Source: Jejubacter sp036620675
Lineage (GTDB): Bacteria; Pseudomonadota; Gammaproteobacteria; Enterobacterales; Enterobacteriaceae
Direction: 5' to 3' (one strand)
Assembly (NCBI GenBank): GCA_036620675.1
Contig: JAZHEE010000001.1
Length of the DNA stretch: 64,000 bases
Part shown: positions 42,995 through 51,443 of the stretch, piece after piece
Numbering within the stretch: position 1 is the first letter of the stretch
How the letters are laid out: each line of letters opens with the position of its first letter
The notes under the pieces: model-generated
Database searches by the model: none
What the model saw: only the letters and a program-made list of their open reading frames with translations
Told to the model about the DNA's origin: nothing
Program-made: the position numbers and the translations under genes

Positions 42995-44395
42995 CTATTC
43001 CCGCCCCAACGCAGCCCAGGCATCCAGAGAGGAGTCTGTCGGAGCGAATGCCATGATGAAAGCATCGGCTACGTTCGGCGATGGAACATCACGCTTGGCC
43101 AGGTCTTTTTTACTCTCCACCATTACACGGCCATTACGATCAAAGTCGCGATGTGGCGTGGTCAACTCCAGCTTAAGTTTTTCCAGTAGCGGGCATGCTG
43201 AATCAATGCTGATCAGCTCATCAACTTCATACTGTTCACCGTTATTGATGGCATTAAAGGTATTGCGGAAGCGATCGGCCACCAGCCACCACGCCTGGGC
43301 CTTCAGGTTTGCGAAAAAATCTTTGTTCGGAATGCCGTTATATTCTCCATCCGGCTCATGGACACCAGCACCAGCGTTGAACCGCTGATAATTCACTCTG
43401 CTGGAGTAAGCATTCTCACTTCGCCGATCCTCGTTAATCTCCGAGAATTTGGCACCTGCAGAGGCACCAACGCCAATCGAGTCGTAGACGATATCTGCAT
43501 TGCGTTCCAGGGCGGCCTGATATGTGCGCTGACAGCTTTTCAGCAGCTCATCTTCCTTCGCTTTCCATTCATCGGCCCAGTAGATAACAGAGCCGTGACG
43601 ATAGACGTTGGCGCACTTATCGGCTCCGCTATCAGCAACGTCAAAGCCCACTCGCTTACGACCACTGGGCTCGAAGTTCAGAACCTTATGCGCATCGACC
43701 GCCGCCTCTATCCACGACAGCTTGATAATGGCCGCATCATCGTCAGACTCTGGCACTCCCTCGTAGACATGCTTAAACCCGTCAGGGTCTCGGCGCCGGG
43801 CAGCGTCGATAACTTTCAACATAGTGTCAGACAGGAAGGGGTTTTCGTCGTAATTGATTTTGCGGATCAGCGTGTCTTCTGGTGGGTCAACAACGAAGTT
43901 TCGCCACACAAAATCAGTGACCAACCCGGGGTTGAAGATAAACCAGCATTCAGAACCGGATTTACGGATCGTCGGCTCCAGAATCTTCCACTGATATTCA
44001 GTCAGGGCGTGCGCTTCTTCCAGCCACAGCACGCTGATCCCCTCCAGCGACTTTATCTCTTCGATATTTCGCCAGAGGCCGTAAAAAACGAACTCAGAGC
44101 CGGTAACCCGGTTAATAATTTTGTTATTCAGGATGCGGAATCTGTGGCGCAGGCCAAATCGGTCAATCTGGATTTTGAGCAGCGTGTAAACCGACTCCTC
44201 AATTTTGTTCTGAATCTGCCGGGCGCAGCAAAAGCGCAGGCTGTATTTATTCGCCAGGAATATCGCGAAACCGGCAGCATCCCAGGATTTCGATGATGAC
44301 CGACCGCCAAAAAGCACCTTGTTACGCGCCTGTGTCGTCCAGAAATTTCTCAGAACCGGATTCAGGGTCGGTCTGGATGTCAGCGTAGAAGTCAT
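42995..44395 (-). CDS. Terminase large subunit (PBSX-type)
   Basis: A 466-residue packaging motor. Walker A variant GGRSSSKS at residues 30-37, Walker B ISVLWLEEAHAL, and nuclease-domain Asp residues in GFDVADSGADKC and YDSIGVGA. The ATG at 44395 (MTSTLTSRPTLNPVLRNFW) overlaps the small terminase gene by 74 bases; a longer frame to 44503 lies inside that gene. About 210 bases without a gene separate it from the portal gene. Confidence 0.92.
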   Translation of the reverse strand: MTSTLTSRPTLNPVLRNFWTTQARNKVLFGGRSSSKSWDAAGFAIFLANKYSLRFCCARQIQNKIEESVYTLLKIQIDRFGLRHRFRILNNKIINRVTGSEFVFYGLWRNIEEIKSLEGISVLWLEEAHALTEYQWKILEPTIRKSGSECWFIFNPGLVTDFVWRNFVVDPPEDTLIRKINYDENPFLSDTMLKVIDAARRRDPDGFKHVYEGVPESDDDAAIIKLSWIEAAVDAHKVLNFEPSGRKRVGFDVADSGADKCANVYRHGSVIYWADEWKAKEDELLKSCQRTYQAALERNADIVYDSIGVGASAGAKFSEINEDRRSENAYSSRVNYQRFNAGAGVHEPDGEYNGIPNKDFFANLKAQAWWLVADRFRNTFNAINNGEQYEVDELISIDSACPLLEKLKLELTTPHRDFDRNGRVMVESKKDLAKRDVPSPNVADAFIMAFAPTDSSLDAWAALGRE

Positions 44396-45110
44396 TGAGG
44401 TCACGCTCTCCATTACCATCATCAATACCAGCATCGCGGCGCAGGCGATCAGCCTCCAGCGACACTTTTTCAGTGGCGGCTTTACGGTAGTCGGTGTCAG
44501 CAAATATTTTCCCGACAGTTGCCAGCGTTCCTACGATGGATTCAATACGCACCGTGTTACGCATCATGGCCTTTTCAGCGGCGCTAATGTTATCCATCAG
44601 AACCTTGCGCTGTTGGTCGCCCTCTGCGTCTTCCAGCAAAGTTATCCAGCGCCCGATGTTTTCCGAAGCCACCAGGTTGCTCGCCCGGAGGCGAAAGAGT
44701 TCATCCTCCAGCGTCAGCGCTCTGGCGTCTTCGATAACTTCATCTTTCAGTAGGAGGCGTCGGGCGTAACCACCGTGTTTAAGAGCGTGTTGGTTTCCAG
44801 GCTGGAATGGATTTACTGGCGGCGCAGTACGCGAACCACGAATCGGTTTCGTATCTGCGAGGCGTCCATCTTCTGGCTGTGTTCGCTTTTGCGAATCTCC
44901 AGAGGTGGCGGACTTATCTTTGGTACGCGCGTTTTTCTTCTGCGTACCTTTTTTGCGTACCTGCGTACCACCCTTGCGTACCCATTCCAGCTTCTTGGCT
45001 CTCTTCCTGATAGCCCCTTCTGTAACACCATGCTGAGCACCAATTTCACGGAGGCTCAATACCCCGGCCCGGTAAGCCGACTCAATGGCCTCCCAGTCCG
45101 GTTTTGCCAT
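44322..45110 (-). CDS. Terminase small subunit
   Basis: A 262-residue DNA-recognition subunit. The N-terminus (MAKPDWEAIESAYRAGVLSLREIGAQHGVTEGAIRKRAKKLEW) is a helix-turn-helix. A Lys/Arg/Gln-rich linker follows, then a helical oligomerisation region. It is the first gene of the head module after the lysis genes. The pac or cos site cannot be located by eye. Confidence 0.9.
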   Translation of the reverse strand: MAKPDWEAIESAYRAGVLSLREIGAQHGVTEGAIRKRAKKLEWVRKGGTQVRKKGTQKKNARTKDKSATSGDSQKRTQPEDGRLADTKPIRGSRTAPPVNPFQPGNQHALKHGGYARRLLLKDEVIEDARALTLEDELFRLRASNLVASENIGRWITLLEDAEGDQQRKVLMDNISAAEKAMMRNTVRIESIVGTLATVGKIFADTDYRKAATEKVSLEADRLRRDAGIDDGNGERDLNDFYADIQTDPESGSEKFLDDTGA

Positions 45111-45120
45111 TAATTCCTCT

Positions 45121-45150
45121 CAAAAAGCAAAAAACCCGCCTAAGCGGGTT
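45121..45150 (-). terminator. Terminator before the terminase genes
   Basis: AACCCGC-CTAA-GCGGGTT (45133-45150) followed on the minus strand by TTTTTTGCTTTTTG. It separates the lysis-side genes from the head operon and would be read through by a Q-modified polymerase. Confidence 0.85.
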
Positions 45151-45171
45151 ATAAGTAAAAAAATTGACCGT

Positions 45172-45372
45172 CTACCGTTTGGCGACAGCTGCTTGAATAG
45201 CATCAGCCAGATCACTAATTTCGCTTGCTACAGCTTTGAGATCGGCGGCTACTCTTGATTGAGTACTGGCACCGACAGAACCCACCGATGCCTTTGCTAT
45301 CTCCAATGCAGCCTGGACAGCAAGAACCCTTTCACGATCATCAGATGTTTTAATCGTATAGCCTTCTAACAT
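45172..45372 (-). CDS. Small helical protein of unknown function
   Basis: A 66-residue protein, MLEGYTIKTSDDRERVLAVQAALEIAKASVG, predicted helical and Ala-rich. GGGAG lies just before the ATG at 45372. It sits between the lysis genes and the terminase terminator. No family is recognised. Confidence 0.65.
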   Translation of the reverse strand: MLEGYTIKTSDDRERVLAVQAALEIAKASVGSVGASTQSRVAADLKAVASEISDLADAIQAAVAKR

Positions 45373-45489
45373 ATCAACTCCCTTTCTTTTCCCCCACCAG
45401 AATGGTGGGTAACAAGATGTAAATGGGGGTTTCCATAAAAATAACAAGGCCATTATCGCAGCCACTCATTAAATGGCTGCTGTAATGCC

Positions 45490-45630
45490 CTATCGCTTCT
45501 CGATCTTGGCCTGCAGCTCCTTCAGCTGCTGCACGATAGCGTCACCCTGTACCGAGTGTTTGCGGTACACCAGCGCGCCAGCGACAAAACCAACGATGAG
45601 ACAACCAACTGCAAGAATTGCGTATTCCAT
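45490..45630 (-). CDS. Small single-pass membrane protein in the lysis cassette
   Basis: A 46-residue protein: one membrane helix (MEYAILAVGCLIVGFVAGALVY) followed by a charged coil (VQQLKELQAKIEKR). Its start overlaps the Rz stop (TAATG). It could be a holin partner or antiholin-like protein, or an unrelated membrane peptide; the sequence does not decide. Confidence 0.68.
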   Translation of the reverse strand: MEYAILAVGCLIVGFVAGALVYRKHSVQGDAIVQQLKELQAKIEKR

Positions 45631-46160
45631 TATTTTCTCTCTCTCACTGCGTCGTAGATTCGTTCACATGCCTGGCCTGCTGTAAAACTGCGGTCAGCCT
45701 CTGCCGCATACTCTCCCGCCGCGCGGTCAGATTCGCGGAGCAGCTGGGCGTACAGTTCGGTGACCTCGGCCCTTGCCTGGCGGAGTTCGGCAACTGTGGC
45801 ATTTCTGCGCTGCTCACTGTTACGGAGCTGGCGCTGTACTCGGGATATTTCGTCCCGCAACCCTGCAGCAGCCAGATCAGCCCGTTTAGCATCAGCAGCC
45901 GCAGCAGCAATTTTTTTGTCGGCATCGTTCGATTCCTTATCTACCGCAGCCTGGCGGCGGCGTTCTTCTTCGCGCTCTGCGGCCTCCCGCTGTGCCACCG
46001 CTTTAGCGTCTGCTGCGTCACGTTTGGCCCACTCCTGCTTCCATGCGGTATTAGCTGCATCCTGCCCGGCGGCATAGCGCCAGTGACCAAACCCCCAGAG
46101 AGCGGCCAGCAGCGCAACCAACACCAGCAGCCGCCAGTATTTTTCCGCTATGGCTATCAT
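45630..46160 (-). CDS. Inner-membrane spanin Rz-like (DUF2514)
   Basis: A 176-residue i-spanin. It has an N-terminal membrane anchor (WRLLVLVALLAALWGFG, about residues 9-25) and a long periplasmic coiled coil very rich in Ala, Arg and Glu. It works with an outer-membrane lipoprotein to fuse the membranes at the end of lysis. The ATG at 46160 overlaps the endolysin stop. The o-spanin is nested inside it in another frame. Confidence 0.85.
   Translation of the reverse strand: MIAIAEKYWRLLVLVALLAALWGFGHWRYAAGQDAANTAWKQEWAKRDAADAKAVAQREAAEREEERRRQAAVDKESNDADKKIAAAAADAKRADLAAAGLRDEISRVQRQLRNSEQRRNATVAELRQARAEVTELYAQLLRESDRAAGEYAAEADRSFTAGQACERIYDAVRERK
45644..45925 (-). CDS. Outer-membrane spanin Rz1-like lipoprotein, nested in Rz
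   Basis: A 93-residue frame wholly inside the Rz gene. It has a lipoprotein signal MPTKKLLLRLLMLNGLIWLLQGC (Cys23) and a Pro/Ser-rich mature part, as in Rz1. Start MPTKK is within the coiled-coil part of Rz. Embedded Rz1 genes are common in lambda-like phages. Confidence 0.82.
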   Translation of the reverse strand: MPTKKLLLRLLMLNGLIWLLQGCGTKYPEYSASSVTVSSAEMPQLPNSARQGPRSPNCTPSCSANLTARRESMRQRLTAVLQQARHVNESTTQ

Positions 46161-46786
46161 TTCAGCGCATCCAGTGCCCGACCGTATAAACTCCGGCGCT
46201 GTTCTATGCCGGTCAGGCCGCCATTGATAATCCGCGTAACTGCCGCAAGGTCGCCGGTATGCTGCAGGCAGCCACGGGAAGAAAAGAACCATGCCGCAGA
46301 GCGGGCGGCCCCATCATCTTGGGCGAGCAGTTCGGGAGCCGAAACCAGATCGGTTTTCAGCGCGGCGCCGCAGCTCCGGTAGTTTGCCAGGCCGGTGATC
46401 TGGATCAGGCCACGCCCTCGATATTTCCAGCCGTCGCCAGATCCCTGGTTGCCGAGGTAGGTTTTACCCCACTCCCCGCCGTAAACCAGATTGGCAATGG
46501 CGGGCTGATTCGCCGGGTGATCGACGGTGCGCCCCAGCATATCGGCCTGATACTGAGAAATGCGAGCCTTTCCGAATGTGGATACCAGCGCGGTCGGCGT
46601 ATAGTTCAGGCTCTCGACCAGGCGGGAAAATCCGGCTGACTCATGACTAACCTGAGCGATAAACATCGCTATATCTTCCGTGGTAGTGATCCCAAACTCC
46701 GCCAGCGCGGCGTCAATATGCGGGTACCAGCGTGCGGCGGCCTCGGCACCAATACCAGCCGCTTTTTGAAACTGTGATTCGTTCAT
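46157..46786 (-). CDS. Endolysin, glycoside hydrolase family 19
   Basis: A 209-residue chitinase-like lysozyme. Catalytic-type region FIAQVSHESAGFSRLVESLNYT contains the conserved HES with Glu at about residue 49, and the GWKYRGRGLIQITGLANYR motif follows. There is no signal peptide, so it needs the holin. It overlaps both neighbours by one to four bases. Confidence 0.92.
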   Translation of the reverse strand: MNESQFQKAAGIGAEAAARWYPHIDAALAEFGITTTEDIAMFIAQVSHESAGFSRLVESLNYTPTALVSTFGKARISQYQADMLGRTVDHPANQPAIANLVYGGEWGKTYLGNQGSGDGWKYRGRGLIQITGLANYRSCGAALKTDLVSAPELLAQDDGAARSAAWFFSSRGCLQHTGDLAAVTRIINGGLTGIEQRRSLYGRALDALK

Positions 46787-47121
46787 TATTTTTTCTCGAT
46801 GGAGTCGCCGCTGTTGCGATCAATACGGCGATTGAATAGCGCCAGCACCTTGTCGCGTACCTTCTCAGCGCCGACAAAACCGATGGTGGCGCCGACAAAG
46901 GTCACAGAGTTACCAGGCAGGCCGAACAGTTCTAACGAACCAGCGATCGACAGCGTCAGGATCCCGCACGACAGCGCGCCGGTTACGGTTTTAACTACAG
47001 ATTTTCCGTCGTAGATACTCATCAGCGCAGAAATGCTACCCGCGGCGGTAGCTGCATAGAGCGACGGCAGGAAATCTTCGATCCATTTCATTGTTTGTCC
47101 GATTAAGCCGCTCAGGATCAT
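46786..47121 (-). CDS. Holin
   Basis: A 111-residue membrane protein starting MILSGLIGQTMKWIEDFLPSLY. Three hydrophobic stretches (about residues 15-32, 40-60 and 66-84) and a charged tail (FNRRIDRNSGDSIEKK) fit lambda-family holins. It heads the lysis cassette. I chose the ATG at 47121 over a frame extending to 47199, which would add a hydrophilic, atypical leader. Confidence 0.85.
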   Translation of the reverse strand: MILSGLIGQTMKWIEDFLPSLYAATAAGSISALMSIYDGKSVVKTVTGALSCGILTLSIAGSLELFGLPGNSVTFVGATIGFVGAEKVRDKVLALFNRRIDRNSGDSIEKK

Positions 47122-47186
47122 GGGATCACCTCCGTTATTCTCTCGGGGGTGCTGTGTAGTAGAAAGAAAGGCCACTGATAGCAGCC

Positions 47187-47224
47187 TAAAAAACGACAAA
47201 ACCCCGCCATTGCTGGCAGGGTTT
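47187..47224 (-). terminator. Leader terminator upstream of the holin
   Basis: Stem AAACCC-C-GCCA with TGGC-A-GGGTTT (47199-47224, one mismatch) followed on the minus strand by TTTGTCGTTTTTT. It lies between any late promoter in 47225-47357 and the lysis genes, the place of lambda tR', the target of Q antitermination. Confidence 0.78.
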
Positions 47225-47357
47225 CGATGATTAAGCGATGTGACGTAGTAATCACTCTTAACAGAGTACGACAGTTTTTGCGTACGCGTTAGCTTTTTTC
47301 TAGTATTATCTTCGCCGTACTCACATAGATGTCATGGCTATAGGTAAGGATCGGCGA

Positions 47358-48389
47358 ATGTCTGAACAAAATGAAATTACTACACATCATTTCATTGTTC
47401 ACATTATGAACAAAGAACAACACGAAAATGCTACGATAGTTCCCAGCCCCGATGAGAAACCAGTACAAAATGCCTGTAAACGATTGATTGGAGACCTTAC
47501 ACAGCGCTACTCGGGGAGGGCTGGTAAGGGTTATGGTCGTTTTGAAGAAGATAGAGACAACTTCCCTATGGGCTCTATCATTGAAGATTATTATGTATCA
47601 AGTGAAGAAGACTTTTATAATACCAGTATTCGAATGATAAACCATTTACGAGCACGTGCCGATGCTGAGCAAATGGCTACTGGTGGCTTTGTTATCATTG
47701 CTCATACTGAAGTTAATAACCATCACTTCATGTTTGTAGCCATCTTAACTTCTGCCGTTGGATCAACTGTTCAGGACTTTGATATACGATCAAGTGAATA
47801 CTTAGATATCGCTAAGCTTCGTGTAGCTGGAAGAATTGATCTTTCTGGCTGGCAGAATGGCAAAGAACGATACATTAGTTTTTTAAAAGGCCAAAACTCT
47901 GTTGCTGGTTATTTTAAAAAATTCCTTGGTTGTGATGATATTTTATTCGCAAAGCAAGAAACAACAAAACTAAGGGATATATTATTACAGTTCGCTACTG
48001 AAAGGGGATTCGAGCCTGAAGCTAGGGAAGAGTTCCTTAACCGTGCTCATGATAAACTACGCCAAATGAACAAAGATGGCCATCAATTCGATTCGCAAGA
48101 GTTCGCAAATGAGTTGTGGCCAGCAGATCCTGAATTACTACTAAACAAATTAACAAACGAAGAAATACAATTCTCTGATGGCTTTGTACCAGATGGAAAT
48201 ATAATCAGAAGCCTAGTGAGCTTTAAAGGTAAATCAAGGAATTGGACCCTTAAATTTGAACGCGCAGCATTACATGATGGAAGTGTGTGGTACGACCAGG
48301 ATAATAATAAATTGATACTTACTGAGATCCCAGATAACCTTAGGGATGAGATTTTGGCAGAGTTAGGTGAAGAGGATGAGCAGCAATAA
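47358..48389 (+). CDS. YejK/NdpA-family nucleoid-associated protein (cargo)
   Basis: A 343-residue homologue of the nucleoid protein YejK. The order FDIRSSEYLDIAKLRVAGRIDLSGW (about residues 141-165), RYISFLKG and a C-terminal WYDQDNNKLILTEIPDNLRD follows E. coli YejK ([46 protein letters not shown]). It should bind DNA. The chosen ATG at 47358 has AAGGAT upstream; an earlier ATG at 47334 is possible. A weak promoter (TTGCGT, 17 bases, TAGTAT) ends near 47320. It runs against the late genes, is AT-rich and overlaps the next gene by 14 bases. Phage cargo, function unknown. Confidence 0.82.
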   Translation: MSEQNEITTHHFIVHIMNKEQHENATIVPSPDEKPVQNACKRLIGDLTQRYSGRAGKGYGRFEEDRDNFPMGSIIEDYYVSSEEDFYNTSIRMINHLRARADAEQMATGGFVIIAHTEVNNHHFMFVAILTSAVGSTVQDFDIRSSEYLDIAKLRVAGRIDLSGWQNGKERYISFLKGQNSVAGYFKKFLGCDDILFAKQETTKLRDILLQFATERGFEPEAREEFLNRAHDKLRQMNKDGHQFDSQEFANELWPADPELLLNKLTNEEIQFSDGFVPDGNIIRSLVSFKGKSRNWTLKFERAALHDGSVWYDQDNNKLILTEIPDNLRDEILAELGEEDEQQ

Positions 48390-49554
48390 AGAAAGAAATT
48401 TCAAAGACTTAGTGGAATTATATAAGGCTGCCAGCTTTGAAGAAAACACATCTGGAGCCACACTCACCATTACGACAGAGGAGCTCTGTAGTATCGTTTC
48501 TGATATCATAGAGCTCCCGCAAGATTTTGGCATCACTGTCGAATCGGGTCATATAGAAGTTGGTTCTTCTCTAACTTTGAATATAAAACCACCAAGAATA
48601 CGATTGGGGCAATTTCATCGTACTTTCGATGATTATTTAAAAAACGCAAAGAATAGAACAAAAGAAGCAAACAATTTTTTTATTGTAGACATTAATTATT
48701 ATAATAGAGATAAAAACTCTCCATCTATAATAAAAAAATATCGAAAGGTGTTGCAATTAATATCTTTATTCAAAGAGTCTTCGGCTTATCTTGACGAAAC
48801 TAATTTTGAACTAATCTTTGTAGATTCAAATGTACTTAAAATACCAACATTATATTCATCAGCAGAGCTTGAATTAATTGACGACGAATTGGTTAATAAT
48901 ATTATAGCTAATTTCGCTGAAGATACACACAAAGAGCAAAAACTAACAATTCTTGCCAATAGTATTAAATCCATATGTGAATCAAAAACAAAAGAAAGAT
49001 CATTCCCATTCCTCTTAAGTGAATTACCACAATTACTTGATAGTTTTCAGAAAGGTTATAAAGTCTTTGTTTCCGGGTTCTCTTATGAAAAAATTCTGGA
49101 TCAGCTACGAGTGGCAAAAATTGAAGAGATGGGTAAAATTCATAAGGTTTTCAGCGACATACAAAACCAAATATTGGGAATACCTGTTGCAACAATAATT
49201 GTTGCAACACAAATGAAACAAACTGTAAAATGGGATTCGCAAGCATTAATCAATACAGCTATATTACTAGGCGCCATATTTTTTACAACGATGATTGTAT
49301 TTGTATTATTTAATCAATGGCAAACATTATCTGCCATCTCGGACGAACTAAAACACAAAAAAAAACAAGCTAAAAATAATTACAGTGCCATATATACAGA
49401 TATAAATGGCACGTTCAATAGTTTATCGATGAGATTATTAGCACAAAAAGCTGTTTTCGTTTTTCTCGGGTTATTTGTTACAACAGGGCTTTATTTAACA
49501 TTTAAATTCTATTTCCTCCTAACACCTTATGCACATAGCTATCTATTTGGGTAA
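48376..49554 (+). CDS. Membrane protein partner of the NdpA-like cargo
   Basis: A 392-residue protein with a long soluble N-terminal region (about residues 1-260, helical and charged) and two strong membrane segments near the C-terminus (about 290-313 and 358-382), with a coil between them (ISDELKHKKKQAKNNYS). A weaker hydrophobic stretch lies at 264-280. Nothing in the soluble part is recognised as catalytic. The ATG overlaps the stop of the NdpA-like gene by 14 bases, so the two are made together. Base composition is strongly AT-rich relative to the phage genes around it. The DNA-binding plus membrane pairing resembles sensor-effector defence systems such as Kiwa in logic, not in sequence. 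Confidence 0.78.
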   Translation: MSSNKERNFKDLVELYKAASFEENTSGATLTITTEELCSIVSDIIELPQDFGITVESGHIEVGSSLTLNIKPPRIRLGQFHRTFDDYLKNAKNRTKEANNFFIVDINYYNRDKNSPSIIKKYRKVLQLISLFKESSAYLDETNFELIFVDSNVLKIPTLYSSAELELIDDELVNNIIANFAEDTHKEQKLTILANSIKSICESKTKERSFPFLLSELPQLLDSFQKGYKVFVSGFSYEKILDQLRVAKIEEMGKIHKVFSDIQNQILGIPVATIIVATQMKQTVKWDSQALINTAILLGAIFFTTMIVFVLFNQWQTLSAISDELKHKKKQAKNNYSAIYTDINGTFNSLSMRLLAQKAVFVFLGLFVTTGLYLTFKFYFLLTPYAHSYLFG

Positions 49555-49573
49555 CGGTCTTCAGGCCGTTACC
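49550..49573. terminator. Hairpin between convergent cargo and Q genes
   Basis: GGTAACGG (49550-49557) with CCGTTACC (49566-49573). The hairpin overlaps the cargo stop codon and ends beside the Q stop. There is no T-run in either direction, so it is a weak or Rho-assisted terminator at best. Confidence 0.5.
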
Positions 49574-49921
49574 TTACTCCTTGAGCATATAAAGGACTGC
49601 ATCAATAAACCCAAGAGCTGTCTGCAGATCCTTTCTTATAGTCCCATCTGAACACTTCCGTTTCTTCGCTATAGTACGCAGAGAAATTCCGATAACAAAA
49701 TGAGCAATGAGAAGTTCATACTCTTCCGGCTTATACTGCTTTAATCGCCCCACGCACCCATCAATCATAATGCCTTCATCATCATCACATTGTAGACGCG
49801 ACTTTTTACCGTAAGGCAGAACGCCTTTAAAACCTGCCGCTATAGGCTGCCAGTCAACGCCGCTATGTTCATCTGCAGCCCATGCGCCCCAGCGATCCAG
49901 GACCTCATACATATCACGCAT
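49574..49921 (-). CDS. Late antiterminator Q-like protein
   Basis: A 115-residue protein of the short antiterminator Q family: MRDMYEVLDRWGAWAADEHSGVDWQPI, then YELLIAHFVIGISLRTIAKKRKCSDGTIRKDL, a helix-turn-helix. It should bind near the late promoter and let RNA polymerase pass terminators such as 47187-47224. The ATG overlaps the methyltransferase stop. Unlike lambda, Q is separated from the lysis genes by 2.4 kb of cargo. Confidence 0.84.
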   Translation of the reverse strand: MRDMYEVLDRWGAWAADEHSGVDWQPIAAGFKGVLPYGKKSRLQCDDDEGIMIDGCVGRLKQYKPEEYELLIAHFVIGISLRTIAKKRKCSDGTIRKDLQTALGFIDAVLYMLKE

Positions 49922-50498
49922 TTTCCACCTCGCGTTTAATCGCTTCGCCGACTCGCAGATCGACACTGCTGTTACATTCATTTCCCCAACAGTCCCAGCC
50001 TGGGGCACTGCTGCGGGCGAATAGCTCAATGCGCGGAACATCTCCCAGTAACGCCACCAGACTGTCGCGAATCTCTTCCGGTTTGGCGCTATGGCGCCCG
50101 CGTGGTGCTGTAACATGCTGGCAAATGGACGCATCAACACGTTCTGGCAAACGGCCACGAACGGCAAACAGGCAGTCTTCCGAATTGGCCCGCGTCATAT
50201 GCCCCATTCCCAGCGCAGAATTTCCCTTTTTGGGGTTCGTTTTGTGCCAGGTGAAGCCCTTCATGGTCATAAACCGGAACCCCCAGGCCTCCACCACTTT
50301 CAGCGCCTCAACCGGCTGAGTCGGTACCCACCACATAGCCAGCAGGCATGATTCAGAGTCAGCCAGTTCCCAGACGGGGAGGCGGCATATATCCGCGACG
50401 GTCATCGTTGGATATTTAAAGCCAGCACCACGCTCGCCACCTCTGCATTTATCCCGGTACGTCCAGGGCGGATCCGCATATATCAGCCGATAGCTCAC
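49914..50498 (-). CDS. MT-A70 family DNA N6-adenine methyltransferase
   Basis: A 194-residue methyltransferase with the DPPW catalytic motif at residues 9-12 and ESCLLAMWWVPTQPVEALKVVEAWGF, hallmarks of the MT-A70 family. It probably methylates adenine in phage DNA, either for protection against restriction or for regulation. It overlaps both neighbours in the ninR-like cluster. Confidence 0.88.
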   Translation of the reverse strand: MSYRLIYADPPWTYRDKCRGGERGAGFKYPTMTVADICRLPVWELADSESCLLAMWWVPTQPVEALKVVEAWGFRFMTMKGFTWHKTNPKKGNSALGMGHMTRANSEDCLFAVRGRLPERVDASICQHVTAPRGRHSAKPEEIRDSLVALLGDVPRIELFARSSAPGWDCWGNECNSSVDLRVGEAIKREVENA

Positions 50499-50785
50499 AG
50501 TAATCCCTCCTCTCTCCAGACCTTCTGGGTGCGGAAAACACCCTCTGCGTGCATCAGGCGCAGTTCCTCGCGGGAATAGTCGGTTTTAATCCTGCCGTCG
50601 ATGGCATCGTGACAGCAGTTGCAGGCAATGGCCGCCTGCTGGTCATTGGGTTTGCAGCCTGTGCCGCAGGTATCTGACATGCGATAATGCGCCAGTACGC
50701 TGGTATCAGGGTTGAAACAGCAAATTCCCGGAATGCGCACAGTACATTCGCGGCCGCGCGCCGCTTTACGGAGGTCTCTCTTCAT
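50495..50785 (-). CDS. DUF1364 protein (putative HNH-type nuclease)
   Basis: A 96-residue protein rich in Cys and His: ECTVRIPGICCFNP, CGTGCKPNDQQAAIACNCCHDAIDGR. Pattern of the DUF1364 family found in ninR-like clusters, thought to be HNH-like metal-binding nucleases. It overlaps adjacent genes by four bases each. Confidence 0.84.
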   Translation of the reverse strand: MKRDLRKAARGRECTVRIPGICCFNPDTSVLAHYRMSDTCGTGCKPNDQQAAIACNCCHDAIDGRIKTDYSREELRLMHAEGVFRTQKVWREEGLL

Positions 50786-51378
50786 GCGGCGTAACTCATT
50801 AGCTGCGCGGCAGCGTTCTCGGCTGCCTGCTGGGTTGGGAAGGTACGGTAAAGGATGTAGTTCCAGAGAACGTCCAGGACGGATTTATAGAGCTCGGAGA
50901 ATTCGACATCATCCATTTTTGCGAATGAGATCGATCTCGGCTCCTGGCGTATGCTGCCATCCGGCATCCGGTGCTGAATATAGAACCCAGCCTGGATAGT
51001 CGCCCAGGCGCGGAACGCCTCAAACGATTTTACGGCGCTGATATTACCGGCGCGCTTCTGCGCGGTATCATCCAGATACTGGGTCGCCAGCTCATCCAGT
51101 ACCCCTTCATGCCCGGTGTGGTATGCGATCCACTTAACGAAGCCATTAACCAGCGTTTTGTCCGCAGGAGAAATAGCACCGCCGCCCGGCGTCCAGTAAT
51201 TGAATCCCAGCCCCAGCAAAGAGAAGAATTTGCGATGGAATGCCGCATTCCGCGCCTTCTTGAAATCGGCATAAATGACATCGCCCAGCCGCACCTTAGT
51301 TTCAATAAACTCCTGTGCGTCAGGCGTCGCGGGGACTAATATCCCGCCCTGTGATTTGATAAAAGAATACTGCGCCAT
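50782..51378 (-). CDS. DUF1367 protein
   Basis: A 198-residue protein, MAQYSFIKSQGGILVPATPDAQEFIETKVRLGDVIYADFKKARNAAFHRKFFSLLGLGFNYW, matching the DUF1367 family of lambdoid ninR-type regions (NinB-like position). It may act in recombination or DNA metabolism; the biochemical role is not known. Confidence 0.85.
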   Translation of the reverse strand: MAQYSFIKSQGGILVPATPDAQEFIETKVRLGDVIYADFKKARNAAFHRKFFSLLGLGFNYWTPGGGAISPADKTLVNGFVKWIAYHTGHEGVLDELATQYLDDTAQKRAGNISAVKSFEAFRAWATIQAGFYIQHRMPDGSIRQEPRSISFAKMDDVEFSELYKSVLDVLWNYILYRTFPTQQAAENAAAQLMSYAA

Positions 51379-51443
51379 TGGTTCCCCCGTTAGCGCAGCA
51401 ATTGTTCAGAATTAAAAGCTGGTTGTTCAGGCCAGCCACTTAA

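Noticed and set aside
43358..44296. 312-residue plus-strand frame
   Set aside because: Antisense to the terminase large subunit with its clear ATPase and nuclease motifs.
47358..49554. Calling the cargo pair Kiwa
   Set aside because: The logic (DNA-binding plus membrane protein) is similar, but the sequences show YejK similarity, not DUF4868, and the membrane protein is larger with a different layout.
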